Shown here: piece by piece, positions 29,824 through 42,069 of the stretch
Layout of the letters: each line of letters opens with the position of its first letter
Position numbering within the stretch: the stretch's first letter is position 1
Assembly (NCBI GenBank): GCA_947044365.1
Contig: OX345649.1
Coordinates: forward strand, 355,001 to 419,000
Reading direction: 5' to 3'
Length of the DNA stretch: 64,000 nt
From: Petrosia ficiformis
Taxonomy: Eukaryota; Porifera; Demospongiae; Haplosclerida; Petrosiidae
Position numbers and translations under genes: made by a program
Notes under the pieces: generated by a model
The model's database searches: none
Told to the model about the DNA's origin: nothing
What the model saw: the letters and a program-made list of their open reading frames with translations, nothing else

Positions 29824-31937
29824 ATGATGGCCTCTATGGAGGAAATGGAAGTGGAGCAACCCATAGTGCCTACTTCAACAGAAGGAAATAAATCAAAACA
29901 AAAGAAAACTGCACATGAATTACCATGGTATAGTTAATTACAAATGACATGAAGATTACATATTCATTAAAAAATGAGTAGGTGTATATATACATGATAT
30001 GTACCTAATTACATAGGGTTGAGAAATATCGACCAGTGAAACTCTCTGAGATAGTTGGAAATGAAGAAACTGTCAGTCGATTGCAGGTACAAACATAATT
30101 GATATTATATGTAGCTTTATTTACTGTTATACGTAGGTATTTGCTAAGGAGGGTAACGTACCAAACATCATCATTGCAGTGAGTAGTTGATGAAGCATAT
30201 GTTATATGTTCAATATTTTCATGTTTGATAGGGTCCACCTGGAATAGGTAAGACTACTAGTATATTATGTTTAGCAAGAGCATTACTAGGATCTGCTATG
30301 AAGGATGCCGTGTTAGAACTGAATGCTTCTAACGATAGGTCAGAGAGTGTAGACATTGAAATATATACATGCGTACATACATACACACATACATACACAC
30401 ACGCACACATACATACATACATACATACATACATACATACATAAATACATACATAAATACATACCTGCATATATACATACATACTTATATACATAGTTAC
30501 ATAGTTACATACAACATACATACATACATACATACATACATACATACATACATACGTATATAAATACATACATACATACATGTATATATGCATCATACTT
30601 ATATACATAGTTACATAGTTACAACATACATACATACATACGTACGTACATACATATAAATGTATACTATAGAGGAATAGATGTTGTTAGAAACAAGATC
30701 AAGATGTTTGCTCATCAGAAGGTGACTCTTCCTCCTGGTAGACATAAAATTATCATTCTTGATGAGGCAGATAGGTTAGCTGCAACTACATTTGATGTGA
30801 TGATGTACCTGCCTGTCTGTCTGTCTGTCTACAGCATGACAGAAGGAGCACAACAAGCTCTTAGACGTACAATGGAGATCTATTCTAAAACAACAAGATT
30901 TGCTTTAGCATGCAATGATTCTGAGAAGATTATAGGTAACAGATCTTGAAATCAATACAATCCGATTATTGCACATGTTTTAGAGGCTATTCAATCAAGA
31001 TGTGCTATGCTTCGTTATTCACGGCTCTCTGATGCTCAAATATTAGAAAGACTTCTTGATGTGTGTGAGAAAGAAGAGGTATTTAAAGCCAGGAGCCTAT
31101 TCTAGATATAATATAGTTTCGTAGATATTAAGAACTGATGATGGACTTGAGGCTATTATATTTACTGCACAAGGTGACATGAGACAGGTATGTCCAATAG
31201 TATTTCAGCTTATTACCCTATGAACCTTGCTAAGTTGATGATGTTAGACGTATTTTGTCAGTCCACGGCTAAAATGATTGTCATACTGCCAGTTTGGGAA
31301 TGAGGATATTATAGATGGACATGGGAATTGGACTACATATACATGAAATATCGTTTTTCAGGCACTGAATAACCTTCAATCAACATATGCTGGATTTGGA
31401 TATGTGAATGCTGCAAATGTTTTTAAAGTAAGTTGTATCCATAGAACTCCAAACTATGATGTTTCTCTCCCTCTATCTTTGTCTCTCTCTCTGTCACCTC
31501 TCCCTGTCATCTCTCCTTCCCTTCCCTCTGTTTCTCTTTTTGCCGTTCATCTTTTCCTTCTCAGGTTTGTGATGAACCTCATCCCTTGTTGATTAAAGAG
31601 ATGTTGACTCATTGTACAAATAGTAATATAGATGAAGCATACATAATACTCAAAGATCTTTGGGACAAAGGATACTCGGCACATGACATTATCACTAATA
31701 TATTCCGTGTATGTAAAACACACCCAATGTCAGAATACCTAAAATTAGAATTCATCAAGGTTTGTGTTTTCAAGTTGAAAATAATGTATTATTGATGTAC
31801 TGTTAAATGTACTTTGTCTTCCTTATTAGGAAATTGGTTTCACACACATGAAGATTATTCAAGGTGTGGAATCATTACTGCAGTTATCTGGGCTACTAGC
31901 ACGTTTGTGTATGAAGGTAGCACCTCCTGATCAGTAA
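29824..31937 (+). CDS. RFC2: Replication factor C subunit 2
   Basis: Eleven exons (29824-29927, 30017-30086, 30137-30178, 30232-30338, 30673-30774, 30835-30935, 30984-31078, 31125-31187, 31362-31427, 31565-31759, 31830-31937) give 350 residues in frame, the normal RFC2 length. Key motifs in order: [20 protein letters not shown], Walker [28 protein letters not shown], Walker [31 protein letters not shown] with sensor 1, the SRC motif IQSRC, and [15 protein letters not shown]. The clamp loader RFC1-5 opens PCNA and loads it at primer ends. Walker A has Ile where most RFC2 proteins have Thr (GPPGTGKT). An intron of only 60 bp (30775-30834) splits the DEAD/SMT codons and ends in a CTGT run. Confidence 0.97.
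30360..30660. repeat. (ACAT)n microsatellite
   Basis: About 300 bp of CATA tetranucleotide repeat in the fourth intron of RFC2; it accounts for most of that intron. Confidence 0.95.
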
Positions 31938-32334
31938 AACCTCCGTGATGAAATACCCAACTGAAACAAGAGTTCATTCATTATCACTTTCATTGGTTCA
32001 AAACATTAATATAATTTTAAAAATGATTTATACATACATCTCATGAATTATGCAGTACAGAAACAGGAAAAAACAAAAAAACAAAAATCCATCAACCGAT
32101 TATATAAATATTACGTTTAGTGTTTAAATAAACTTCTCAAGCAACTGCAAATAATTACATTTACAGTCAAGATATAGTAATATTGGTGGCGGCTAACATT
32201 ATTAACCTTGTAAATATTAGATAATTATTATGATGTTCAACGTATATTATGTATGATACAGATACTATTACCAAGTGTATGATGATGCATTATGATGTCA
32301 TATGACATCAAACTTGCTTTCAATGCAAGGAATG

Positions 32335-34932
32335 TTAGTTTGGAAGTGGAGGAGGAGGAGGAGGAGGAGGTGGAGGAGGGACGGCAGCATTAGGACCAGT
32401 TGTAGATGTGTTTGTTTGCGGGGATAAGTTGAGTGTTGAGGAAGTGTGTCCCAAGGGTATAGGTGATATTGACACCGGTTGTACTGTAGGTTCTAATGGA
32501 GAAGGAGAATAAGCCATGCTACGATGTTGACCTGTTTCAGAGGAAATGGTTGAATTTCGTGTTATTTCTGAGAGAGAGAGATAAAAGAACAAACTAAAAT
32601 TAACCAATGAAATTAATTCATTTTGTGATGTCATAGCAAAAATAAACAACAATAGAATTGACAAATGAAATTAATTCATTTTGTGATGTCATAGCAAAAA
32701 TAAACAACAATAGAATTGACCAATGAAATTACTGATGATATCATATAGCCCTAAAGAGGTAATTTCAAATACCTGGAGTAATTTTTGTCCTAACTCCAGA
32801 AGCTCCTCTTCCTCCAGAACCTCTCCCACCACTGCTACCACTCCCAGCACTGCCTCCACTGCCCCCACTGCCACCAGCCCCTCTTTTACCACCAATGTAA
32901 GAAATTCTGACTGGCTTTGTGATTACTGGTAGTACTTCTGTAAAAGGACAGATAAGAGTCTCTTCACTGTTTTGTTTGCTACGTCTGCTTCCCTTGGAAC
33001 GTGATTTGCCCTGGAAAAGATTCACAAGGTACAGTCAACAACAAGTGTGTATATATGTATGTATGTAGTATGTACAAATATATGTGTATGTAATTATGCA
33101 CATGATGTATGTAAGTTTGTATGTATGTGTGTGTAATATGTATGTGGTATGTATATACATGTGTATATACATGTGTATGTATATGTATACATGCATGAAT
33201 GAATGATACATGTATGTATATATACATATATATAAATGTATTACTTCTCACTAATTTGTGAGTGTCTACAACATGAATGTATTATGTATGACACTGTACA
33301 TACATACATACATACCAGTACATATGTGTGTTTAATTGTGTAACATATATTGCGTATGTTACATATGGCAACTGAGCGAGTTCCACGAAAATTAAATCCC
33401 GTGTAAATTAATTAGTTATTTCCTTTATTAGTAGAAGTGTACATATTTGATTCAGCTGTCTAGAGGGACATCCTGTGTGTGTTATCAATAAATTACCACC
33501 ATACTTTACCACTATGAACTACTCTTGGACTTACAGCCTACAATGCTACAACCAAAAGATAAAATGAACATGAGGGAATGCTGTTGCTTCTTAACACTGC
33601 ATTATGGTTTTGAAAACCTTAGACTCTTACTAGATGCCTTGCGCTAGATAAGGTGTGCACTACGTAGCTCTGCGTAAACAGGTGTCTATTCAACAAAGCA
33701 GGTGAGGCAGATCACATGCATACATACCTTTGGTGGTTCCTGCAATGGATCAAGTGGCATGAAGTGTTTCTGTTGCATCAAGTCCACTTTCTTTTGAGCG
33801 AATATGGGTCCAATAATACCCACAAACTTATCACCAAGATGAGTTCTTAAGAGTCCTTTATTGGGCGCAATACCAATGGCTTTAGCTATCGATTCATGTG
33901 TGAGAGTAGACTCCAATGCCTGTGAAAAAAAAACAACATAATTATGATGGCTATAACTATATTGTGACACTATATTCTATGGTTTGCAACACACTACACT
34001 AACTATACATGTATCATGTTACTACATACATGTGTATGGATATGTGATTTCTCAGAATTTCCATTGAAGTGCAACACTTTATATATATAGTTAGGTTTAA
34101 ATTTGATTATCAGACTTATTTAAGGAATGCATACACACATAGTTCAGTTAGAGATAAGTTCCAGGAAAACTAGTCAATAACACATGACACTAAACTATAA
34201 TATGTGTGTAATTTTAACGAAATTCAATATACATGCTCAGACAAATACGTAATACATACCTTAAATACATAAATACACATTGTATGTAAGTATGTAGTAT
34301 GTGTGTGTGCATGTGTGTTAATATGATTAGCAGACACACGACCAAACAATAAGGAATGGTATTCCTATCATGTACATGTACATAGATTCATCTCCAAACT
34401 AAACAGTCATGGGACCCCATCAGAGGCAGCTTGGTATGAACTGTATGTGATGATTGCATGACATACTATAACTGGTCCATTGAGTCCTGTTCCCTGTAGC
34501 TTATCGGCAAATTCATCCAATTCAATGTCTCTTAGCCAATCCATCAGGTGATAAACTGACCAATGAAATAGCTTGTAACAACCCTGAAGAAATGGAGGTT
34601 ATATAATCTATTGACAGCTTTTACGTCCATTGCAAGTCAATGATCATTATGCTTTATAATGTAGTTATAACGCATTCTTCTCAGTTGCTAAACAGCAAGT
34701 TACCTAGCTCACAGCAGCTGCACAGCAAAGGAGAAAGTTACAACTTAGTAAAAGCTTAGTAAGCATTTCTTATCGTCTTGTCTAAATACTGATATGAAGT
34801 TTTTTCAAAAGCTATTGTAATGTATAATTAAATCACTAACAGCAGGGGATAGATACATAGATGGATACATGTAGAATTGTAGATAGATAGATAGATAGAT
34901 AGATCGATAGATAGAGAGAGAGAGCGAGAGAA

Positions 34933-34992
<60 letters not shown>

Positions 34993-36124
34993 ATCCAACC
35001 TTTTCTTGTCCAAGTTTCAAATAATTGGGATCATACGCACATATTCTGCAATTAAAATGTATTATAATATTATAGTATAATTATACATGTACATGTACAT
35101 GTACATGTAGTTACAATGAGTGAAACTGTATTATTGTGCTAATGTGTTAGCACAATGAACAAATACTACCTTCATGTGCACTGCTATAGCAACATAAACA
35201 AATTGTATTAATCAAACATAACTACCAGAACATGACCCTGTAAAAAAGAGCTAAGTACTCGGTTTCAGATCTCTACACAGACTTCAAATAATTATTATCT
35301 AAATATTAGATAATGTCTCTGCACACATACACTATTAAAACATGCTAAATAAGTGAGGTTAGTGCAACATAGCTCCTCTACCACTCATAAGATCCAGTTC
35401 TATATATCACAAACCTGAATGCCTGAATGGCTCTCCTCATGCTGATGATATGAAATGGATGATCAATTTTCAGAAAGTCCAAATCTTCCTATTGAGTAAG
35501 AGAGATGGCTTAAAATCAGAGAGGGGTGGCTTATTAGAGGACATGAGCTTAATATCAGAGAGGGGTGGCTTATTAGAGGACATAAGCTTAATATCAGAGA
35601 GGGGTGGCTTATTAGAGGACATGAGCTTAATATCAGGGATCCTTAGTAGTAGATCTATTCAGTATGATCTATAGTCTCAAGATGATGCAGTTGACAGAAA
35701 AATTTATTGGCTTTGTTTATTGAAGGGAGGATAACAGCTAAGAGGGGCTATCAGTTTGGGGATTGGCTTATCAACTGAATAGTCAGACTTGTGGCTAATA
35801 CCTGGGTTTGGCTTATCAGCTTATCAAATCATATGAGCTTTATTAAAGAATGTGGGCTTAATTGAGGTTCAATACATGTACAGTACATGTTTGAGTACAT
35901 TTGTTACAGCTTGTATTTGTACATGTACAAATTATGTGTACATGTACATGTACATGTACGAATTGTACATGTATGTGTACATGTACATGTACTTACCATT
36001 GAGAGATTGTCAAGCATGCGAGCATCAATTCGAGCATCCATAAAAGGCTGTTGATACTGAGGAAGACCAATATCTTTTAACCAGTCTACCGGAGAATAAA
36101 GTACACAAACATAATCAGAGTTGC

Positions 36125-36155
<31 letters not shown>

Positions 36156-36167
36156 CAGTGTACGTAC

Positions 36168-36198
<31 letters not shown>

Positions 36199-39100
36199 TG
36201 TATGTACAGTGTACGTACATATGTATGTATGTACATACGTATGTATGTACATACATATGTATGTATGTACATACGTATGTATGTACATACATATGTATGT
36301 ATGTGTATAATTATGTATGTATGTAGGTACATGTAGGTAGGTATGTATATACATATGTACATACGTACATATGTACGTAGGTATGTACATATATATATAT
36401 ACACTATATTATTACAAAAATTTCATATCACAATATCTTAAAGTAGGCTTTACTATGTCGTTGTTAATTTGAGAATAGAATTCACTCATTTAATACACAC
36501 TACTATAATAATTCATTTACTTATGACAGCTTACATTTCTAACTTATTTATCAACTGTTAACCTACACATAACTTATTTATCAACTGTAACCTAGTATAA
36601 TAACAATAATACAATATAGTTTATATAAGTAACCTCCCTCGTGTTTAAACACCATAGATTAGTCTGTAGTTCAGTTCTAAAACAAGTTCTTAAAATAATT
36701 AATCATCCTTAAGGCAAAGCAAAAAAGTTGTTTTCATATCCTGTTGATGAATTCTCTGAAATAATGATTTGAAGGTGTTGCCTAGCAACATCAACAGTTC
36801 TTGTGTTTGTATAGTAGTATGTAGTATATTCAATGTATGTATACATGTATACACATACCAATGTATCACAATTATGTGTTTCTGTGGCAACTAATTAAAG
36901 CAGAGAACTATATAACTATCAACAGTTCTTGTGTATGTAGTACTATGCGCATGTACAAATGTATCACAATTATAATTATGGTTTCCATGACAACTAATTA
37001 AAGCGCTGTTTGTTATAATGATACAGTGAAACATTCCATTGAAGTGCTATTAATATACAACCATAATTATGATACTAATTACATTATAATGTATTACATG
37101 ATCATATATAGATACATCAAAGGTATATATATAGTTAGTTACACAAGGGACTTTCTTAGCTAAACCGTATTAAACATTCATTAATTATCTATTCAAGGAA
37201 CAGTACATGTATACTGAATCCAGTAAACATGTCCATTGTAGATAAATTATGTCCCAACTCAACACGAATGTACTTATATAACAGTTACATAAGAGACATT
37301 TTAAGCTAAGGTGTCTTAAAAATTCATTAATTATCTATTCAAGGGAACAGTACATGTATACTCAATCCAGTAAACATGTCCATTGTAGATACATTATGTC
37401 CCAACTCAACATGAATGTACTTATATAACAGTTACATAAAGGACATTTAAAGCTAAAGTGTCTTAAAAATTCATTCATTATCTATTCAAGGAACAGTACA
37501 TGTATATAGTAGATAAATTATTTATATCCCAACTCAACACGAATGTACTTATGTGTGTTAATACAGACCTATAGTGTAATTATGTATGTCAATTTGGTGT
37601 TTATATGTTGTCTGTCTGTGTGTTTGTTGTTGACATATATATCATGATCTTACTAGCAACCCAATGATGATCCAATTGTGACAGAGGACCTGGAGTTTCA
37701 GCGATAGCATCTTCTACAGCTAACTTAACTTTCTTACAATGAAGGACGTTAAGAATACCTAACCGCTACGGAGAGATATAAATATATATTACATTGTGTT
37801 GTATAGAGACAATTATACATGTACATCTGACCAATCAGATTACATGTACATTTTTTGACCAATCAAATTACATGTATATCAATCTGATTACATGTACATC
37901 TGACCAATCAGATTACATGTACAATTGACCAATCAGATTTGGGTAAATACTTAAAATAGTCACAGTAATGCAGTTATATAAACAAATAGTAAAAAAGGTC
38001 ACAGACACACATGTAGGTATTACCAAAAGGTCTTCAGTTTTGGAGGCAATGGATGCCAGTCTCTCTCCAGTACCTACCAGCTGACTGATAATTTCTCCAT
38101 ACATATCCAAACCAACACTGCTCATCCAATCAGCCAAATCTGGTCCATTGAGAGAATGAAAGTGATGCGCACGAGCACTGAATGGAGAAGAGAGTATTCA
38201 ATATTATGACAGTCGAGAAGGATGGAACATGAGAAATTGAATACAATTTTGAAATACATGAAATCAGAATTTGATAATCAAGGAGAAGAGCTTAGGTCAG
38301 AGATACATTAAAGAAAGCTCACTTTAAAGGTTTGAGAGCATTGTCATTCTCTAGATCAAAATCTTTAGAATTTCTCTTCCTCCTACAATAGTAATATAAT
38401 AGTATTATGATTCAGAAACCTGACTACTCATGTAAATAAAATTATACTGAAGTGTACAGCATAACCATTTCAGTATACTAGAGTATACTGGAGTATACTA
38501 GATATACAATTACCCGTACCTGCTGAAAGCTTTACGAAATGAATCTCTTAAGCTTTTCTGTTTTTTCACATTATTACCTCCTCCTGGGGGTGCAGTGTAG
38601 CGTTGCAATGATACGGATGAACCGGGATGTTGATTACTGGACTCTAATACTGTATATAAAATACATGAATTATATGCACATGTATATATATATGTACAGT
38701 ATATAATGTGTGTGTGTGTGTGTGTGTGTTGTACGTTATATGTAACAGACTATCATATTACAACATGTCATTTACCTCCATTGTGTGTTTGTTCTCCTGT
38801 TCCAATTACACCTGTTGAATTAGTTCTAGTATGTCCCATATAATAGAGTTCAGAACGGGACCCTGAAATCTGACAATTATAAAGAATGTATATTGTAATA
38901 TTGCCTCTTCAAATTAGTAATTCATTACCACTTTTACAGTGTGTGTGTGTGTGTGTGTGTGTGTGCTATCTTGGGTGTTAAATGAACTGTTATCTAATAT
39001 ACAATAGAATGGACACACCTCAGTGAGGTGTGTCCATTCTGTTGTATATTATACGTCATTAACACCCAATATATCTGTTGACCTCACAATTAGTAGAACT

Positions 39101-41745
39101 GGCTATATTCCAGACAATGCAATGGGTTAAGAAGTCATACACATACATAGCTACCTCACACCATACAATCACAGTACATATATGTACATATGTACATACA
39201 CATATTAACATGTTACCACAGCAGCATAGTTTAGTTACTACAGTACTCATTAATTAATGTTCATAATACTGGTATGTAAAAGAGTGTTTTCAGTTGTAAA
39301 TAGTTATTGTAATAAAATGCATTATGTCTCATTGGGTTAGGAATAATTATCTTCGTCTAATTAGATGAGTTACATGGAATGAGAGGAATGTCTTAAAGTG
39401 GTTAAGGAATTATAAATTATAATAATTAATTGTGTGTTTGTATCTTCTCTGAAATATGTGAATGCAATGGAATTTTGGAATGAGACTTATAGTAACAGGA
39501 GTGAATGAAATAATGTATTTTCAGTTAAATGCATCTTATCTGAACTATATAAATGTAATAGAATGTCAGGATTACTTTAGTAGTTAGGAACTTATATTAA
39601 TTGTTTATCTGTAATTCTGGCAAATCATGCATCATTTGATGTAATGTTTTCATGTAGCAATGAAGTAGGGAAGGAACTTATAATATTATCTGTATTATAT
39701 TATATGATGGTATGGTAAGAATGTTTTCAGCTGAAGAGTGGGAGGGAAATTAATAGAAGACAATGAAAAGAACAACACACTACTTATCCTTATCATGTTA
39801 CATGTACAGGTATTATAATGTAATTAAATAGTGTATACATTGAAGGTGTGTATATATATATGTACACACACATACCCACATACATACATTGGACATAGAG
39901 AGAGAAAGACACAAATCCAGACAAAATCTGGACCAGCTGGTCCACTGGATTTGTGTCTCTATTTCCAATACATATCAATCATAAATACATACATACATAC
40001 ATACATACATATACACATACATACATACATACATACATACATACACACATACATACATACATACATATATACTTACATACATACATACACATGTAATTTG
40101 AGGAGAAAGTATAATACTATATGATGATTTTCAATTGGACCAACCTTCCTTTGAACTTCTGAAATACTTGTTTTAAGACTTTCATTCTCAGAACGAGAAA
40201 CTTCAAGTTTTCTTTCCAAAGACTGTACCTGCTGCAAAAGAGCATCTCGATCTTTTTGAAGTTGACTAGTGAAGGGAGAACCCTGGGAATGGAAGGAATA
40301 AATGACAGATAATAAAAGATAAGCCAGAAACACTTAAGAGGTGAGCATATAAATCATGTAGTTTATACGGAAGTTGTACAAGTCCCAGACTACCCATGGG
40401 TTAACTGGGAGAATGGTTATTATAAGACAATGACAACTGATAATAGATAGGTAACTACCCCATACAATGAGGATATACTGGTCCAGTCCCAGACTATCCA
40501 TGGGTTAATACCAATGGTTATAAAATAGTGAGAACTGGTAATAGGACTATCTTGAGTATACACTGGTCCAGTCCCAGATTACCCGTGGGTTAAGACCAAT
40601 GGTTATAAGATAGTGAGAACTAGTAGTGTAGGACTATTCTTTAATCCATTCATGAATGATAACATGATCATGTGGGGGTATACAGACAGACAATACTAAC
40701 TGTTTAAAATGACATTATAACAATGCTTGCAGACATACTAAGCGAAAGGTAAGTCAGCGTCCCTCACTCCCATATGTGTTTGAGAAGGATGTACTACTAA
40801 CTGTTTATTTGTTAAACTAACATCACACGTCTCCTCTACACACTTAAAACATTTTAATAGTATAATTATTGTTTAAAAAATAATTTGTAATTTTTATTGA
40901 ACAACAGGATAATAATATCAGCTGTAAGTAAATCAGAACATCAAGTTGTCATGATAGCCAAACCATCAACCAGATATGTAACAGGCTTAATTTTATACTG
41001 TTAGGATTTTAATGTAAACAGCTTGTGGACAAGAAGACTATGTAAATATGTGGATCAGGTTAGACGAACAGGAATAAACATGCTATTAGAATCCTTGTGT
41101 ATATACAATTATATATATATAATATATAATTATATTATATTATATATATTATATATACATCAAATAATTACAACATGAGGTTACCTGCCAAAAACAACAA
41201 AGTATATGAGAAACTTTACTATACATCAGCTAGGCAGACATTTAATATTTTCACAAGCATTCTGTGGGACTGCTTGAGTGACTATTCAATATACTGGTTG
41301 ACTTCAAGTCACAACTATGATTGTTATGACTAATACTAACTGTATCTTTACAAACTTTATATTTCTAAGTATAAACATTACCCGTGGGTCTCCCAGCAGC
41401 CATGTAACAAGTGTATCCCTTGTATCAGTATCTATATCCAATCGTGGGTCAGTTCCATTTGGATGAGTTAACAAAATCACGGATTTTAATTCTTCACACA
41501 GAGAGGCAACCTTTGAGCTAATATTTTCATGACCAAATGTTGAGACTTCAGATGTTCTGTGTAAAAATACAAAGAGGCAATTATATTCATAATAATTAAA
41601 AAAATTCTCACAATACTTACCCTATTCCTATAACACCATCCATCTTCTTCAGAGCGTCATGAAACAGTGCAGAAGCGTCTCCTCTTTGGTTTACACGGGC
41701 GGAATCTATATCCAAACTTAATCGTTTGGGGTTCGGTTGGGCCAT
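32335..41745 (-). CDS. PPFIBP: Liprin-beta-like protein with three SAM domains
   Basis: Starts at the ATG at 41745 ([19 protein letters not shown]) and ends at the TAA at 32335. The N-terminus has liprin-beta hallmarks, [11 protein letters not shown] and [13 protein letters not shown] short coiled coil follows ([18 protein letters not shown]), then a Ser/Lys-rich linker. Three SAM domains are split over many exons: first [18 protein letters not shown]; second [20 protein letters not shown]...[11 protein letters not shown]; third [17 protein letters not shown]...[23 protein letters not shown]. The second and third match liprin-beta 1/2 closely. Liprins organise cell-matrix contact sites and presynaptic zones with liprin-alpha. 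Differences from vertebrate forms: the coiled coil is much shorter and the C-terminus carries a Gly/Ser-rich stretch and a poly-proline end ([14 protein letters not shown]). The gene is long because introns are full of repeats; internal exon ends are approximate. Confidence 0.88.
32604..32722. repeat. 57-bp direct duplication
   Basis: Two adjacent near-identical copies (core ATTAATTCATTTTGTGATGT) in a liprin-beta intron, followed by the start of a third. Confidence 0.85.
33040..33250. repeat. (ATGT)n-type imperfect repeat
   Basis: Imperfect TATG/TGTG tetranucleotide tract in a liprin-beta intron; not coding. Confidence 0.8.
34880..34990. repeat. (GATA)n then (GA)n microsatellite
   Basis: Short GATA run that changes into about 80 bp of GA dinucleotide repeat, close to a SAM-domain exon of liprin-beta. 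Confidence 0.92.
35517..35640. repeat. 39-bp minisatellite, three copies
   Basis: Three copies of a 39-bp unit (AGAGAGGGGTGGCTTATTAG plus AGGACATAAGCTTAATATC) in a liprin-beta intron. The length is a multiple of 3, so it gives a spurious repetitive frame. Confidence 0.88.
36120..36400. repeat. (ATGT)n with GTACATAC repeats
   Basis: Tetranucleotide microsatellite with palindromic GTACATACGTATGTAC-like segments in a liprin-beta intron. Confidence 0.92.
37150..37520. repeat. About 145-bp tandem repeat, 2.5 copies
   Basis: Copies begin near 37157, 37302 and 37451 with AGCTAA..GT.TTAAA and share AACAGTACATGTATACT and TTATGTCCCAACTCAACA. Liprin-beta intron. Confidence 0.85.
38970..39069. mobile_element. 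Spacerless foldback MITE in liprin-beta intron
   Basis: About 100-bp near-perfect palindrome. The outer ends TTGGGTGTTAA and TTAACACCCAA match, and the inner arms AGAATGGACACACCTCA and GTGAGGTGTGTCCATTCT meet with almost no spacer. It lies beside a (GT)n run. No clear target duplication. Confidence 0.65.
39980..40092. repeat. (ATAC)n microsatellite
   Basis: CATA tetranucleotide tract immediately downstream (minus-strand sense) of the liprin-beta coiled-coil exon. Confidence 0.93.
40374..40632. repeat. About 95-bp degenerate tandem repeat, three copies
   Basis: Three diverged copies sharing GTCCCAGACTACCCATGGGT and AATGGTTATAA..TAGTGAGAACT in a liprin-beta intron. Confidence 0.75.
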
Positions 41746-42069
41746 ATAGAAACAAATATGCTATGAATTCGCTAATACAATAAACTAACACTTGTAATGT
41801 TCTCTTGTTGGACCAGAGACCAGCAACCAGCATACAGTCAACAGTGTCTTTGCAACTATATTTGCCAGACTATAATTCAGGAATGCTTTGATAAAAAAAA
41901 AACCACAGCTTGCATGGTTTGCAGCCAGCCACTTTTTATACAGTACAGTACAGCCCTCCCACTCCTGCTAGTGCTAATTTAATTATTAAGTCTGAAGTGA
42001 CAAGAGTAATATGCTATAATAAATAAAATATAATAATATATATATAATTATATATATATAATAGTTTTT

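Noticed and set aside
30219..30635. Tyr/Val/Cys-rich 138-residue minus-strand frame
   Set aside because: (ACAT)n microsatellite in an RFC2 intron.
30704..30949. Frame reading through [23 protein letters not shown]
   Set aside because: This is RFC2 with a retained 60-bp intron that happens to be open; the spliced form restores [12 protein letters not shown].
35904..36404. Tyr/Ile/His-rich frame of 166 residues
   Set aside because: Microsatellite fused to a real liprin-beta SAM exon ([15 protein letters not shown]); the repeat part is intronic.
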